A stretch of 64,000 nucleotides of DNA from contig NZ_LN831026.1 of assembly GCF_001457455.1 (NCBI RefSeq), positions 1,922,001 through 1,986,000 on the forward strand, read 5' to 3'. Source of the DNA: Corynebacterium diphtheriae. Lineage in GTDB: Bacteria; Actinomycetota; Actinomycetes; Mycobacteriales; Mycobacteriaceae. How positions within the stretch are numbered: the first letter of the stretch is position 1; each line of letters opens with the position of its first letter. A program made the position numbers and the translations under genes. This document shows, in pieces, positions 42,483 to 50,595 of the stretch. A model generated the notes under the pieces. The model saw nothing but the letters and a program-made list of their open reading frames with translations, was not told the DNA's origin and did not search any database.

Positions 42483-44396
42483 TTGTCCGCAGCTCCCGTC
42501 CATCCCGTGGACGCAGTTCCCGCAGCACCCAAGCTCGTAGCTTTGGGATTGCAGCATGTTCTAGCGTTCTACGCTGGCGCTGTCATCGTCCCTCTTCTCA
42601 TCGCAGCATCGCTTAATCTCGATACTGCAACTACTATCCACCTGATCAACGCAGATTTGCTGACATGTGGCATTGCAACATTGATCCAATCGGTAGGCAT
42701 TGGCAAGCACGTCGGTGTGCGCTTGCCGATCGTTCAAGGCGTGACCACCACAGCAGTGGCACCGATCATCGCAATTGGTTTGGGTGTTACTGATGGCCAA
42801 GGTGGCGTCGAATCGCTTCCTACCGTCTACGGTGCCGTCATCGTCGCCGGTTTGTTTACTTTCTTTGCCACCCCTGTCTTTGCTAAGTTCCTTCGGTTCT
42901 TCCCACCAGTAGTTACCGGATCAGTGCTGTTGGTCATGGGTACGTCCCTTTTGGCGGTGTCAGCAAATGACTTCATTAACTACGCTGAAGCTCAGCCAGA
43001 AACCCGCGATCTTTTCTATGCTTTTGGCACTCTCGCAGTTATCATCTTGGCGCAGCGATTCTTCCGAGGATTCTTGGGCACGCTCGCAGTCCTCATCGGC
43101 CTTGTTAGCGGCACGGTTGTTGCGCTGCTTTTGGGCCACGCCAACCTGGATGAAGTGGGCAATGCAGCTGCATTCGGCATTACAACGCCGTTCTACTTTG
43201 GCATGCCGCAGTTCAACATCACCGCGTGTTTCTCCATGATCATCGTCATGATCATCACCATGGTGGAAACCACCGGTGACGTATTTGCTACTGGCGAGAT
43301 CGTGAAAAAGCGCATCCGCAAGTCTGATGTGCAGCGAGCCCTGCGCGCCGATGGCCTTTCCACCTTCTTAGGTGGTGTGATGAACTCCTTCCCATACACG
43401 TGCTTTGCTCAAAACGTCGGCCTCGTTCGCATCACTGGTGTGAAGTCCCGCTGGGTTGCAGCCTCTGCAGCTGGCTTCATGATTATCCTCGGCCTATTGC
43501 CTAAAGCTGGTGCCGTTGTTGCGTCGATTCCTTCCCCAGTATTGGGAGCTGCGTCCCTCGCGCTGTTCGCCAATGTTGCTTGGGTGGGTTTGCAGACCAT
43601 CGCCAAAACCGACCTAGCAGATAGCCGTAACGCAGCGATCGTTACCACTGCTTTGGGATTAGCAATGCTGGTTACCTTCAAGCCATCGGTTGCAGAAGCA
43701 TTCCCTGAATGGGCACGTATCTTCGTTTCTTCTGGCATGTCCATCGGTGCTATCACCGCTATCTTGCTGAACTTATTGTTCTTCCACGTAGGAAAGCAGT
43801 CGGGTTCTGCGGTTGCGCGCAACGTTTCCGGCGACGGTATAACGCTCGATGAGATCAACGCATTGGACCGCGATGAGTTCGTAGCAACTTTGCGCCCACT
43901 GTTTAACAAAGAGACGTGGCCACTGGAGCAAGCATGGGAATCCCGTCCATTCACAGATGTCCATGAGTTGCGCGAAGCTATCCAGGTGGCAGTACTTACC
44001 GCACCTAGCGAACAACGCGACGCACTCATCCACGACTACCCAGACACCTCAGCAGTTCTACTGGCAACCGATGCCGAATCTCGAGCAATCAGCGCTGACC
44101 GTGGATCGTTGGGAATCAATGAACTCGACGATGTGGAAACGCAGCAGGTTCTGGAGCTCTCCAAGGAATACCGCGAACGCTTCGGCATGCCGTTCGTGTA
44201 CTTCCTCGACACCAACGACACCGTCGCCTCCATCGTCAACGCTGGTCTACGTCGTCTAGCAAACTCCGATGTGCAAGAGCACCGAGTAGCTCTCACCGAA
44301 ATCGTCGAGATCGCCAACGACCGCTTCGATATTCTTCTCGCCGATGCCAACCCAGTGCGATCAGCATGGGATCGCAAATTTACTGAAGTCGAGTAG
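42483..44396 (+). CDS. NCS2 purine permease fused to a degenerate OHCU-decarboxylase (UraD) domain
   Basis: Residues about 15-440 form a nucleobase:cation symporter-2 permease of the urate/xanthine class, with LGLQHVLAFYAGAVIVPLLIA, the GDVFATGE segment and NSFPYTCFAQNVGLVRITGVKSR. From about residue 453 a UraD-like domain follows (INALDRDEFVATLRPLF, ESRPFTD, EYRERFGMPFV, then a DILLAD end). UraD acts late in urate breakdown. Its catalytic His, normally in HPDL, is Tyr519 here (DYPDT), and the Glu-Gln of the EEQ motif is also absent, so the domain is probably inactive. A TTG start follows AAGGAG. Total 637 residues. Confidence 0.88.
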   Translation: MSAAPVHPVDAVPAAPKLVALGLQHVLAFYAGAVIVPLLIAASLNLDTATTIHLINADLLTCGIATLIQSVGIGKHVGVRLPIVQGVTTTAVAPIIAIGLGVTDGQGGVESLPTVYGAVIVAGLFTFFATPVFAKFLRFFPPVVTGSVLLVMGTSLLAVSANDFINYAEAQPETRDLFYAFGTLAVIILAQRFFRGFLGTLAVLIGLVSGTVVALLLGHANLDEVGNAAAFGITTPFYFGMPQFNITACFSMIIVMIITMVETTGDVFATGEIVKKRIRKSDVQRALRADGLSTFLGGVMNSFPYTCFAQNVGLVRITGVKSRWVAASAAGFMIILGLLPKAGAVVASIPSPVLGAASLALFANVAWVGLQTIAKTDLADSRNAAIVTTALGLAMLVTFKPSVAEAFPEWARIFVSSGMSIGAITAILLNLLFFHVGKQSGSAVARNVSGDGITLDEINALDRDEFVATLRPLFNKETWPLEQAWESRPFTDVHELREAIQVAVLTAPSEQRDALIHDYPDTSAVLLATDAESRAISADRGSLGINELDDVETQQVLELSKEYRERFGMPFVYFLDTNDTVASIVNAGLRRLANSDVQEHRVALTEIVEIANDRFDILLADANPVRSAWDRKFTEVE

Positions 44397-44403
44397 AAAC
44401 AAC

Positions 44404-44466
44404 AACCCCCACCATTGCTTTCGCAATGGCTGAAACCAGCACGAGCAGAAAGCAAGGTGGGGGTTT
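44404..44466 (+). terminator. Terminator of the permease gene, abutted by a mobile element
   Basis: AACCCCCACCaTTGCTTTC pairs with GAAAGCAaGGTGGGGGTT, followed by a short T-run. The mini-element at 44470 inserted in its tail; the 8-bp duplication GGTTTGCT begins with the last stem bases. Confidence 0.8.
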
Positions 44467-44469
44467 GCT

Positions 44470-44916
44470 GGCTCTTCCGGTTTTAGAGTGCATTGATTAG
44501 CTCGCCGGGGTTCGGGCGTGGCACAAGATACTAGGGCCCTTACCATCTGCCGTACCGCAGAACATGGCGATGTCACCGTCATCGAAGCCGAGCCCATCAA
44601 GCCCATCAATGAATGCCCCACGTGCGGGCAGCCAAGAAAACCATGAACAAGCGCCGCAAAGACATCTCCGCCTACATCCGACACACAAACAATGCACTCT
44701 ACAACCGGAAGAGCCACCATTCGGGGGTATTTCGAAGGATTTTTCTCCGAACTTCACACCAAATCGCTTCCAAACCGGCCGTTTGACTGGATTTGGTGTG
44801 AAGTGCCGTCTTTTCGGGGGTGGGCGGGGGTGGCGCACCCACCAGCGCCCATCAGCGCCCACCAGCGCCCGCCAACATCCGACACAAAATCAATGCACTC
44901 TAAAACCAGAAGAGCC
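44470..44916. mobile_element. Second non-autonomous ISL3-type element, 447 bp, with 8-bp target duplication
   Basis: The 26-bp ISL3-type ends (44470-44495; 44891-44916) are flanked by identical GGTTTGCT (44462-44469, 44917-44924). A third copy of the end lies inside at 44690-44715. The left part holds a remnant of an ISL3 transposase zinc-ribbon N-terminus (EAEPIKPINECPTCGQPRK) fused to unrelated coding sequence by deletion. The right part is the palindrome module followed by short GCGCCCACCA repeats. There is no functional transposase, so it is a trans-mobilised derivative related to 24909-26010. Confidence 0.85.
44751..44804 (-). repeat. 54-bp palindromic repeat, copy 5
   Basis: 15-bp arms identical to the other copies, around GCTTCC AAACCGGCCGTTT GACTG. 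It is carried in the right half of the 447-bp element, in the same orientation as copy 4. Confidence 0.9.
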
Positions 44917-44946
44917 GGTTTGCTGTATCAACAGTGCCAACCAGAA

Positions 44947-46683
44947 CTATGGCTTTGGAATGTTACGTAGATTGGACTTCGCCATATCTACCATGTGGCC
45001 CACGCCGCCACCGAAAACTGTGCGCGTAGCTGCACGAGAGAAGCCCATCAGCATATCCATCGTGATGTTCGGTGGGATCGACAAAGCGTTAGGGTCAGTG
45101 ACGATGTCGATCAGCACAGGACCGTCATAATCAAATGCTGCCTGAAGCTGCTGACGTGCCTTAGCTGGGTCCGTAATCTTAATGTGCTCGATACCCACTG
45201 CAGCAGCAATGGCATCAAAGTCCACATGCTCGTGATCAGTTTCGTGCTCTGGCATGCCCTGAACCAGCATTTCCAGCTTGACCATGCCCAGCGAGGAGTT
45301 GTTAAACACAACAGTCTTAATAGGAAGGTTGTGCAGCTTAACAGTGAGCAGCTCGCCCATGAGCATGCCGAGTCCGCCATCGCCAGAGAAGGTGACAACC
45401 TGACGTCTTGGGTTAGCAGCAGATGCGCCGATAGCCTGTGGCAGCGCATTCGCCATGGTGCCGTGGCGGAACGAGCCGATCATTTCACGCTTGCCATTAG
45501 GGGTGATGTAGCGAGCACCCCAAACGTTGCACATGCCGGTATCGATGGTGAATACGGCATCGTCGGCGGCGATTTCGTCGATAATGTTGGCCACAAATTC
45601 AGGGTGGATAGGGGTGTGCTTCTCCACGCCTGAGGTGTAGGCCTCGATCACGTCGTTAAGCTTGCGGTGATGCTTTTTCAGCATGCGGTCGAGGAAGGAA
45701 CGGTCAGTCTTTTCCTCGATGTGCGGCAAGATGTTCGAAATTGTTGCGGCAACGTCGCCAACCACAGGGTGGCTGATGCGGGTGCGGCGACCGATGTGGG
45801 AGCCGTCGATGTCGATCTGTGCAACGTTCTTGCGTGGCAAGAAGTCGTTGTAGGGGAAGTCGGTGCCGAGGAGGATCAGCAGGTCGGCGTCGTTGGAAGC
45901 GTCGTGGCAGGCTCCGTAGCCGAGCAGGCCGGACATGCCCACGTCGAAAGGGTTGTCGTACTGGATGTACATTTTTCCGCCGAGCGCGTGGCCGATGGGT
46001 GCCTTGATCTTTTCTGCGAGTTCGAGGACTTCTTTTCGGGCGTAGCGCACGCCGGCACCACAGAACAAAGTGACGGTTTTGGCCTCGTTGATGGCTTTGA
46101 CAAGGTCAGCGGCCTCAGCTGGGTCTGGGTACATGATGGGACGTGCGTTGGAGATCCGCGAACCGGTGAAGGTGTCGTCCTCCACGTCTTGCATGGTCAC
46201 ATCGCCTGGGAGGACCAGCACGGATACGCCTTTGCCAGCCATGGTCGACTGGATGGCGTGGTGCAAGATGACCTCGCCTTGGAGTGCAGAGTTGGCCATT
46301 TCGCAGTAGCCGGAGCACTCTGCAAAGAGGGCTTCTGGGTGGGTTTCTTGGAAGAAGTGTGAGCCGATTTGGCGTGAGGGAATGTGGCTGGCGATGGCGA
46401 GTACTTTGGCGCCGTTTCGGTTGGCGTCGTAAAGCCCTTGGACGAGGTGGGTATTTCCTGGGCCGCAGGAGGCTGCACAGACGGCTAGTTCGCCGGTGAG
46501 CAGGCTTTCTGCTTCTGCTGCGAAGGCTGCTGTTTCCTCATTGCGGACGTGGATCCATTCGATGTTGGAGGTGCGTACTGCGTCCACGATCGGGTTGAGG
46601 CTGTCTCCGACCAAACCATAGATGCGCTTTACTCCTTGGTTTTCCAAGCTTTCTACGATTTGTTCCGCAAAATTTTTTGCCAT
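44947..46683 (-). CDS. pqo: Pyruvate:quinone oxidoreductase (pyruvate dehydrogenase, quinone)
   Basis: TPP- and FAD-dependent peripheral membrane enzyme that oxidises pyruvate to acetate and CO2, passing electrons to menaquinone. The N-terminal TPP-enzyme domain shows VRNEETAAFAAEAES (with the conserved Glu) and CGPGNTHLVQGLYDA; the C-terminal TPP motif FSGDGGLGM...NNSSLGMVK is clear. The C-terminal tail should bind membrane. ATG 46683 (MAKNFAEQ), after GAAAGG, gives 578 residues, normal for PoxB/Pqo; the frame stays open to 47445 but this is antisense to the next gene. Acetate produced here could be activated by the CoA-transferase at 7761-9275. Confidence 0.93.
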   Translation of the reverse strand: MAKNFAEQIVESLENQGVKRIYGLVGDSLNPIVDAVRTSNIEWIHVRNEETAAFAAEAESLLTGELAVCAASCGPGNTHLVQGLYDANRNGAKVLAIASHIPSRQIGSHFFQETHPEALFAECSGYCEMANSALQGEVILHHAIQSTMAGKGVSVLVLPGDVTMQDVEDDTFTGSRISNARPIMYPDPAEAADLVKAINEAKTVTLFCGAGVRYARKEVLELAEKIKAPIGHALGGKMYIQYDNPFDVGMSGLLGYGACHDASNDADLLILLGTDFPYNDFLPRKNVAQIDIDGSHIGRRTRISHPVVGDVAATISNILPHIEEKTDRSFLDRMLKKHHRKLNDVIEAYTSGVEKHTPIHPEFVANIIDEIAADDAVFTIDTGMCNVWGARYITPNGKREMIGSFRHGTMANALPQAIGASAANPRRQVVTFSGDGGLGMLMGELLTVKLHNLPIKTVVFNNSSLGMVKLEMLVQGMPEHETDHEHVDFDAIAAAVGIEHIKITDPAKARQQLQAAFDYDGPVLIDIVTDPNALSIPPNITMDMLMGFSRAATRTVFGGGVGHMVDMAKSNLRNIPKP

Positions 46684-46795
46684 ACTCGAAACCTTTCTTC
46701 TGTTGATACATCTATCATTCGCCCGATTTCCGCGGCGTCGCCACCTATCGACTCCAATCCCACACCGTCGCGGGAGTTGTGACAGAATCGACAGC

Positions 46796-48247
46796 ATGCT
46801 CAAGCTTTTCGACGCCCCCCTCTTCCGCACCCTCAAACGAAGGCAAGAGGCGTCGACAGGCACCGCGACTATCGACGTCGCCGCAGCCCCCGCTCTCGCC
46901 CCCATCGCCCCCGTCGATCTGACCGACCGTGGGCAGGTCACAGGTGTTTTAGAGATCGCTGCGCGTATTGGTGAGATTCTCATCGTTGCGGGCACCACCA
47001 ACTCAGATGCTTCCCGACAAGTGTCGGCGGTCACAGAATCTTTTGGACTCTGGAATTGCCACGTGGATATGACCTCAAACCGGATTCGTTTGTTTGCAAA
47101 CATTTCCGATGATCGTCGAAATCCTGTCGCCGTAGTTCGCATCATCACCCCAGCAGCACAGAACTTCCGCAAGCTCATCCTAGTCGACCGCCTCATCCGC
47201 GACATCCACTCCGGCAAAGCGTCCCCCATTAACGCCGAAACACGCCTCGATGCCATCGACCGCTCCAAAGACCCCATGGGCCTGTTCGGCTTCGTCGCCT
47301 CCTTTGCCGTCATGTCTGGCGCCGTGACACTCCTTCTCGGCGGCGACATCCCCGTCGCTCTGATCTCCACCCTCGCCGGCGGCACCATCATGTGGATGAG
47401 CGCCAAACTTGGCGACCTCGGCCTACCCATCTTTTTCCAAAACACCGCCGGCGGAATCTTCGTCGCAATCCTTGCTACCGTCGCCTACAAATGGGGCCTC
47501 TTTTTCGGACTGCAACTTCGCCCCAGCATGATCATCGCCACCTCGATCATCGTGATGGTCGCAGGCCTCACACTCGTCCAAGCCATCCAAAATGGCGTCA
47601 CCGCAGCCCCCATCTCAGGCACCGCCAGGCTTTTCGACGCCATCATCATCACCGCAGGCATCGTCGCCGGCATCGCCATCGGCGCATCCCTTGCCGCCAC
47701 CCTCGGATACCCGCTCCCACCTGTAGAAACACTGCCAGTACCCAACTTGGCCAGCCAAACCGTCCGCGTGATCGGCAGCACCCTCGCCTCCGCAGCTTTC
47801 GCCCGCTCCTGCTATGCCGACTGGCCATCCGTTGTCATCTCCGGAGTAACAGCAATGATGGGCTCCTCGCTGTTCTACTTCGTGCTGGTCCCCACAGGGG
47901 TCAACGACATCACAGCAACCGCCACCACTGCGGTCATCATCGGACTCGTTGGCGGTCTGCTCGGCCGCCGCTATCAGATTCCCCCGCTGGTCATCTCCAT
48001 CGCGGGCATTACCCCGCTATTGCCAGGTTCTGCGATCTACCGTGGTTTATTCGGTTTGCTCAATGAGCAGATCCTTGTCGGCTTTTCCAACCTCACCTAT
48101 GCGTTTGCCGCTGCTACCGCGTTATCCGCCGGTGTGGTTTTTGGCGAATGGATCGCACGCAGGTTACGACGCCCACCGTCTCTGGCGCATTACCGCAAAG
48201 TGGCAGTGCGGATCATGCGCGCACGACGTCGAAACGTGTTTGACTAG
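46796..48247 (+). CDS. ThrE-family threonine/serine exporter paralog
   Basis: A 483-residue membrane protein of the ThrE family. The soluble N-terminal half has PVDLTDRGQVTGVLEIAARIGEILI and the NAETRLDAID stretch; the C-terminal half has about ten helices with the GLTLVQAIQNGVTAAPISGTARLFDAIIITAGIVAG and ITPLLPGSAIYRGLFGLLNEQ motifs. It is less like C. glutamicum ThrE than the copy at 48646, so it may have a different substrate. ATG 46796 is chosen because the conserved N-terminus starts there. Divergent from pqo. A tRNA-Thr gene lies between the two paralogs. Confidence 0.82.
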   Translation: MLKLFDAPLFRTLKRRQEASTGTATIDVAAAPALAPIAPVDLTDRGQVTGVLEIAARIGEILIVAGTTNSDASRQVSAVTESFGLWNCHVDMTSNRIRLFANISDDRRNPVAVVRIITPAAQNFRKLILVDRLIRDIHSGKASPINAETRLDAIDRSKDPMGLFGFVASFAVMSGAVTLLLGGDIPVALISTLAGGTIMWMSAKLGDLGLPIFFQNTAGGIFVAILATVAYKWGLFFGLQLRPSMIIATSIIVMVAGLTLVQAIQNGVTAAPISGTARLFDAIIITAGIVAGIAIGASLAATLGYPLPPVETLPVPNLASQTVRVIGSTLASAAFARSCYADWPSVVISGVTAMMGSSLFYFVLVPTGVNDITATATTAVIIGLVGGLLGRRYQIPPLVISIAGITPLLPGSAIYRGLFGLLNEQILVGFSNLTYAFAAATALSAGVVFGEWIARRLRRPPSLAHYRKVAVRIMRARRRNVFD

Positions 48248-48282
48248 CAGTCCGCAGGGCGCAATGCGGGGCGCAATTTCGT

Positions 48283-48372
48283 CTCCTCGATCTCAAGAAC
48301 ACGAAAACCCAAGAACGATACTTTTGGGAAATTTTCGCATCCAGCGGTTTTCGATGTCGTGAGTTCGAGGAG
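48283..48372. repeat. Imperfect inverted repeat after the ThrE paralog
   Basis: 27-base arms (48283-48309 and 48346-48372; outer CTCCTCGA, inner CGAAAACC) agree at 22 of 27 positions, around a 36-base loop. It could end the exporter transcript, but it lacks a clear U-run. Confidence 0.5.
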
Positions 48373-48409
48373 GCGCGTCACACCCCACAAAACGTCGAAA
48401 TACAAAAAT

Positions 48410-48438
48410 GCCCTTGACCATAGATAAAGGCCAAGGGC
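48410..48438 (-). terminator. Terminator of tRNA-Thr
   Basis: On the minus strand, a GCCCTTG / CAAGGGC stem is followed by ATTTTTGTATTT, 7 bases past the tRNA 3' end. Confidence 0.8.
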
Positions 48439-48444
48439 TTGTTG

Positions 48445-48517
48445 AGCTGGAGATGGGACTTGAACCCACAACCTACGCATTACAAGTGCGTTGCGCTACC
48501 AATTGCGCCACTCCAGC
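48445..48517 (-). tRNA. tRNA-Thr (anticodon UGU)
   Basis: The reverse complement is a 73-nt cloverleaf. Acceptor stem GCUGGAG pairs with CUCCAGC, with U as discriminator. The anticodon loop ACUUGUAAU gives UGU for threonine. The T-arm contains GGUUCAAGUCC. CCA is not encoded. Confidence 0.96.
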
Positions 48518-48645
48518 ACGCGCGTTCTTTTATACAAGTTCGCACTGGGGTGACACTTTACAGGAATATGTGGCGGTCAAGCAAAGCCGCGCGAGAGTCT
48601 GTAGTGTCGTGGCTGGAAATGTGTGGGAAGTAAAGGGGCCGTATC

Positions 48646-50190
48646 GTGGGTCTGTTTGAGAAGCTGCGTGGTTGGTTTGCAGGTTCTGGCCGTATTGCGA
48701 CGATTGATGCTGTGAAGGCTGCGCCGCCGCCCTCGCCATTGGCCCCTATTGATTTGACGGATCCTGCTCAGGTGGCGGGTGTGATGGATTTGGCGGCTCG
48801 TATTGGTGACATTTTATTGTCGGCGGGTACAGCGAATCGTGATACGAAGGCTCAGATTCACGCGGTGACGGCTGCTTATGGTTTGTTGTATTGCCATGTG
48901 GATATCACGTTGAACACGATTACGGTGTTTACCACTATTGGGTCTGAGAAGAAGATCCCGGTGAGTGTTTTTCGTGTTGTGCGCTCGATGAATACTGATT
49001 TTTCTAAGTTGAGCGAGGTTGACCGGTTGATTCGGTCGATTCAGGCGGGCGCTACTCCCCCTGATGTGGCTGAGAAGATTTTGAATGAGTTGTTTCAGAC
49101 TCGGGCGAAGTATCGCTTCCGTACGGCGGTGTTTGGGTGGGGTTTTTTGGGCGCTGCGGTGTCGGTGTTGTTGGGGGGTTCGTGGCTGGTGGCGTTGGCG
49201 TCGTTTGTGGTGGCGTTGGTGATTATGGGCGGCAGTGTGTGGCTGGATCGTAATTCGTTGCCGTTGTTTTTCCAGAATATTTTTGGTGGTTTCATTGCGA
49301 CGTTTCCAGCGGCGTTGCTTTATAGTGCGGTGACGTCGCATGGGGTGTCTATTTCGCCGAGTCATATTGTTGCTGCTGGCATTGTGGTGATGATGGCGAA
49401 TTTGACGATGGTGCAGTCGTTGCAGGATGGCATTACGGGTGCTCCGGTGACGGCGAGTGCGCGCTTTTTTGAGACGTTGCTGATTACTGGCGCGATTGTG
49501 GCTGGTGTTGGTGCGGGTATCCAGTTGGCGGCGTCGTTGGGTATTACGTTGCCGCCGTTGGAGCAGGCTGCGTTGTTGGGCGGTAGTCCGTCGTGGCTGA
49601 AGGTGTTTGCTGGTGCTGCGGCGTCGGCGGCTTTTGCGGTGGGTTGTTATGCGGAGTTGTCTGCGGTGGTGGTGTCTGGTTTGACTGCTGCTGCGGGTTC
49701 GTTTGTGTATTACTACTTGTTGATTCCTGCGGGTATTGGCCCTGTGGTTGCTACGGCGATTGCGGCGACGTGTATTGGTTTTGGTGGCGGTTTGTTGGCG
49801 CGTAGGTTTTTGATTCCGCCGTTGATTACTGCGGTTGCTGGTATTACGCCGATGTTGCCGGGTTTGTCGATTTATCGGGGTATGTATGCGGCGTTGAATG
49901 AGCAGACGTTGCTGGGTTTTACGAACGTGGCTATGGCGTTGTCTATTTGTTGTTCGTTGGCTGCTGGTGTGGTGTTGGGCGAGTGGGTTGCGCGTCGTAT
50001 TCGCAGGCCACAGAGTTTCAAGCCGTATACGGCTTTTCGACGTTCCCAGCGTTATTCTTTCCGTCAGGCCCAGTTGGCGGCGCAGCGTCGTGCGCAGGAT
50101 GAGGCTGAGGAGCGTGCGGATAGGCGGCGTCGTTTTGCTAAGGGTCGACTGTCTATGCCGAGTCCTAGTAAGCGAAAGCGCGGTTTTTAG
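48646..50190 (+). CDS. thrE: Threonine/serine exporter ThrE
   Basis: Exporter of L-threonine and L-serine in the cytoplasmic membrane, named for the C. glutamicum protein, which this copy resembles closely (KAAPPPSPLAPIDLTD, RLIRSIQAGATPP, QSLQDGITGAPVTASARFFE, RRFLIPPLITAVAGITPML). The soluble N-terminal domain of about 150 residues precedes about ten helices; the C-terminal tail is basic. A GTG start follows AAAGGGG. At 514 residues it is slightly longer than C. glutamicum ThrE. Codon use is noticeably T-rich at third positions compared with the paralog at 46796. Confidence 0.93.
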   Translation: MGLFEKLRGWFAGSGRIATIDAVKAAPPPSPLAPIDLTDPAQVAGVMDLAARIGDILLSAGTANRDTKAQIHAVTAAYGLLYCHVDITLNTITVFTTIGSEKKIPVSVFRVVRSMNTDFSKLSEVDRLIRSIQAGATPPDVAEKILNELFQTRAKYRFRTAVFGWGFLGAAVSVLLGGSWLVALASFVVALVIMGGSVWLDRNSLPLFFQNIFGGFIATFPAALLYSAVTSHGVSISPSHIVAAGIVVMMANLTMVQSLQDGITGAPVTASARFFETLLITGAIVAGVGAGIQLAASLGITLPPLEQAALLGGSPSWLKVFAGAAASAAFAVGCYAELSAVVVSGLTAAAGSFVYYYLLIPAGIGPVVATAIAATCIGFGGGLLARRFLIPPLITAVAGITPMLPGLSIYRGMYAALNEQTLLGFTNVAMALSICCSLAAGVVLGEWVARRIRRPQSFKPYTAFRRSQRYSFRQAQLAAQRRAQDEAEERADRRRRFAKGRLSMPSPSKRKRGF

Positions 50191-50250
50191 CGTAGAATAC
50201 TTGTTTTGCACTAGTAGCTACAACGTCTTTATCTCCCTAAAGGAGGAGCC

Positions 50251-50595
50251 TTGCCCCCCAAGGTCACTGATACCCACACTAACTCTGCTGAATCTTTGCA
50301 TGCTGTTGAGGCGGAAACCGCTGCCGCAGCACGCCGTATTGTCGCAGGTTACGCCACCGATTTCTTTGATGGTGTGACGTTGATGTGCATGCTGGGTGTA
50401 GAGCCGGAGGGGTTGTCATACCGCAAGGTTGCAGCAGAGTACGAGGCAGCTAACGCGCCCAAAAAGACGCGTGCAAAGAAGACGTCTAAGAAGTCGACAA
50501 AGAAGAGCACCAAGAAGACCACCAAGAAGTCGACAAAGAAGACTACGAAGAAGGCTGCTAAGAAGAGCACCAAGAAGACCACTAAAAAGGCCTAG
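50251..50595 (+). CDS. Protein with lysine-rich histone-like tail
   Basis: A 114-residue protein. Residues about 1-68 look like a small globular domain (RRIVAGYATDFFDGVTLMCMLGVEPEGLSYRKVAAEYEA). The last 45 residues are a low-complexity basic tail of KKTTKKS-type repeats, as in histone H1-like and HU-type nucleoid proteins of actinobacteria. The TTG start follows a strong AAAGGAGG. Its last base is the first base of the otsA GTG, so it is coupled to otsA. Nucleic-acid binding by the tail is inferred; the N-terminal fold is not recognised. Confidence 0.7.
   Translation: MPPKVTDTHTNSAESLHAVEAETAAAARRIVAGYATDFFDGVTLMCMLGVEPEGLSYRKVAAEYEAANAPKKTRAKKTSKKSTKKSTKKTTKKSTKKTTKKAAKKSTKKTTKKA

Noticed and set aside
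44830..44880. Short GCGCCCACCA repeats as a regulatory array
   Set aside because: They lie inside the mobile element, are irregular and few.
46684..47445. N-terminal extension of pqo
   Set aside because: The frame stays open but lies over the divergent exporter gene; MAKNFAEQ at 46683 has the ribosome site and the family start.
48814..50211. 465-residue open frame on the minus strand
   Set aside because: Antisense to thrE; extreme Arg/Thr/His/Gln composition is a by-product of thrE codon use.
50460..50590. Repeated AAGAAGACC-type units as a CRISPR array or satellite
   Set aside because: They are in-frame lysine/threonine codons of the tail of a coding gene with no spacers.
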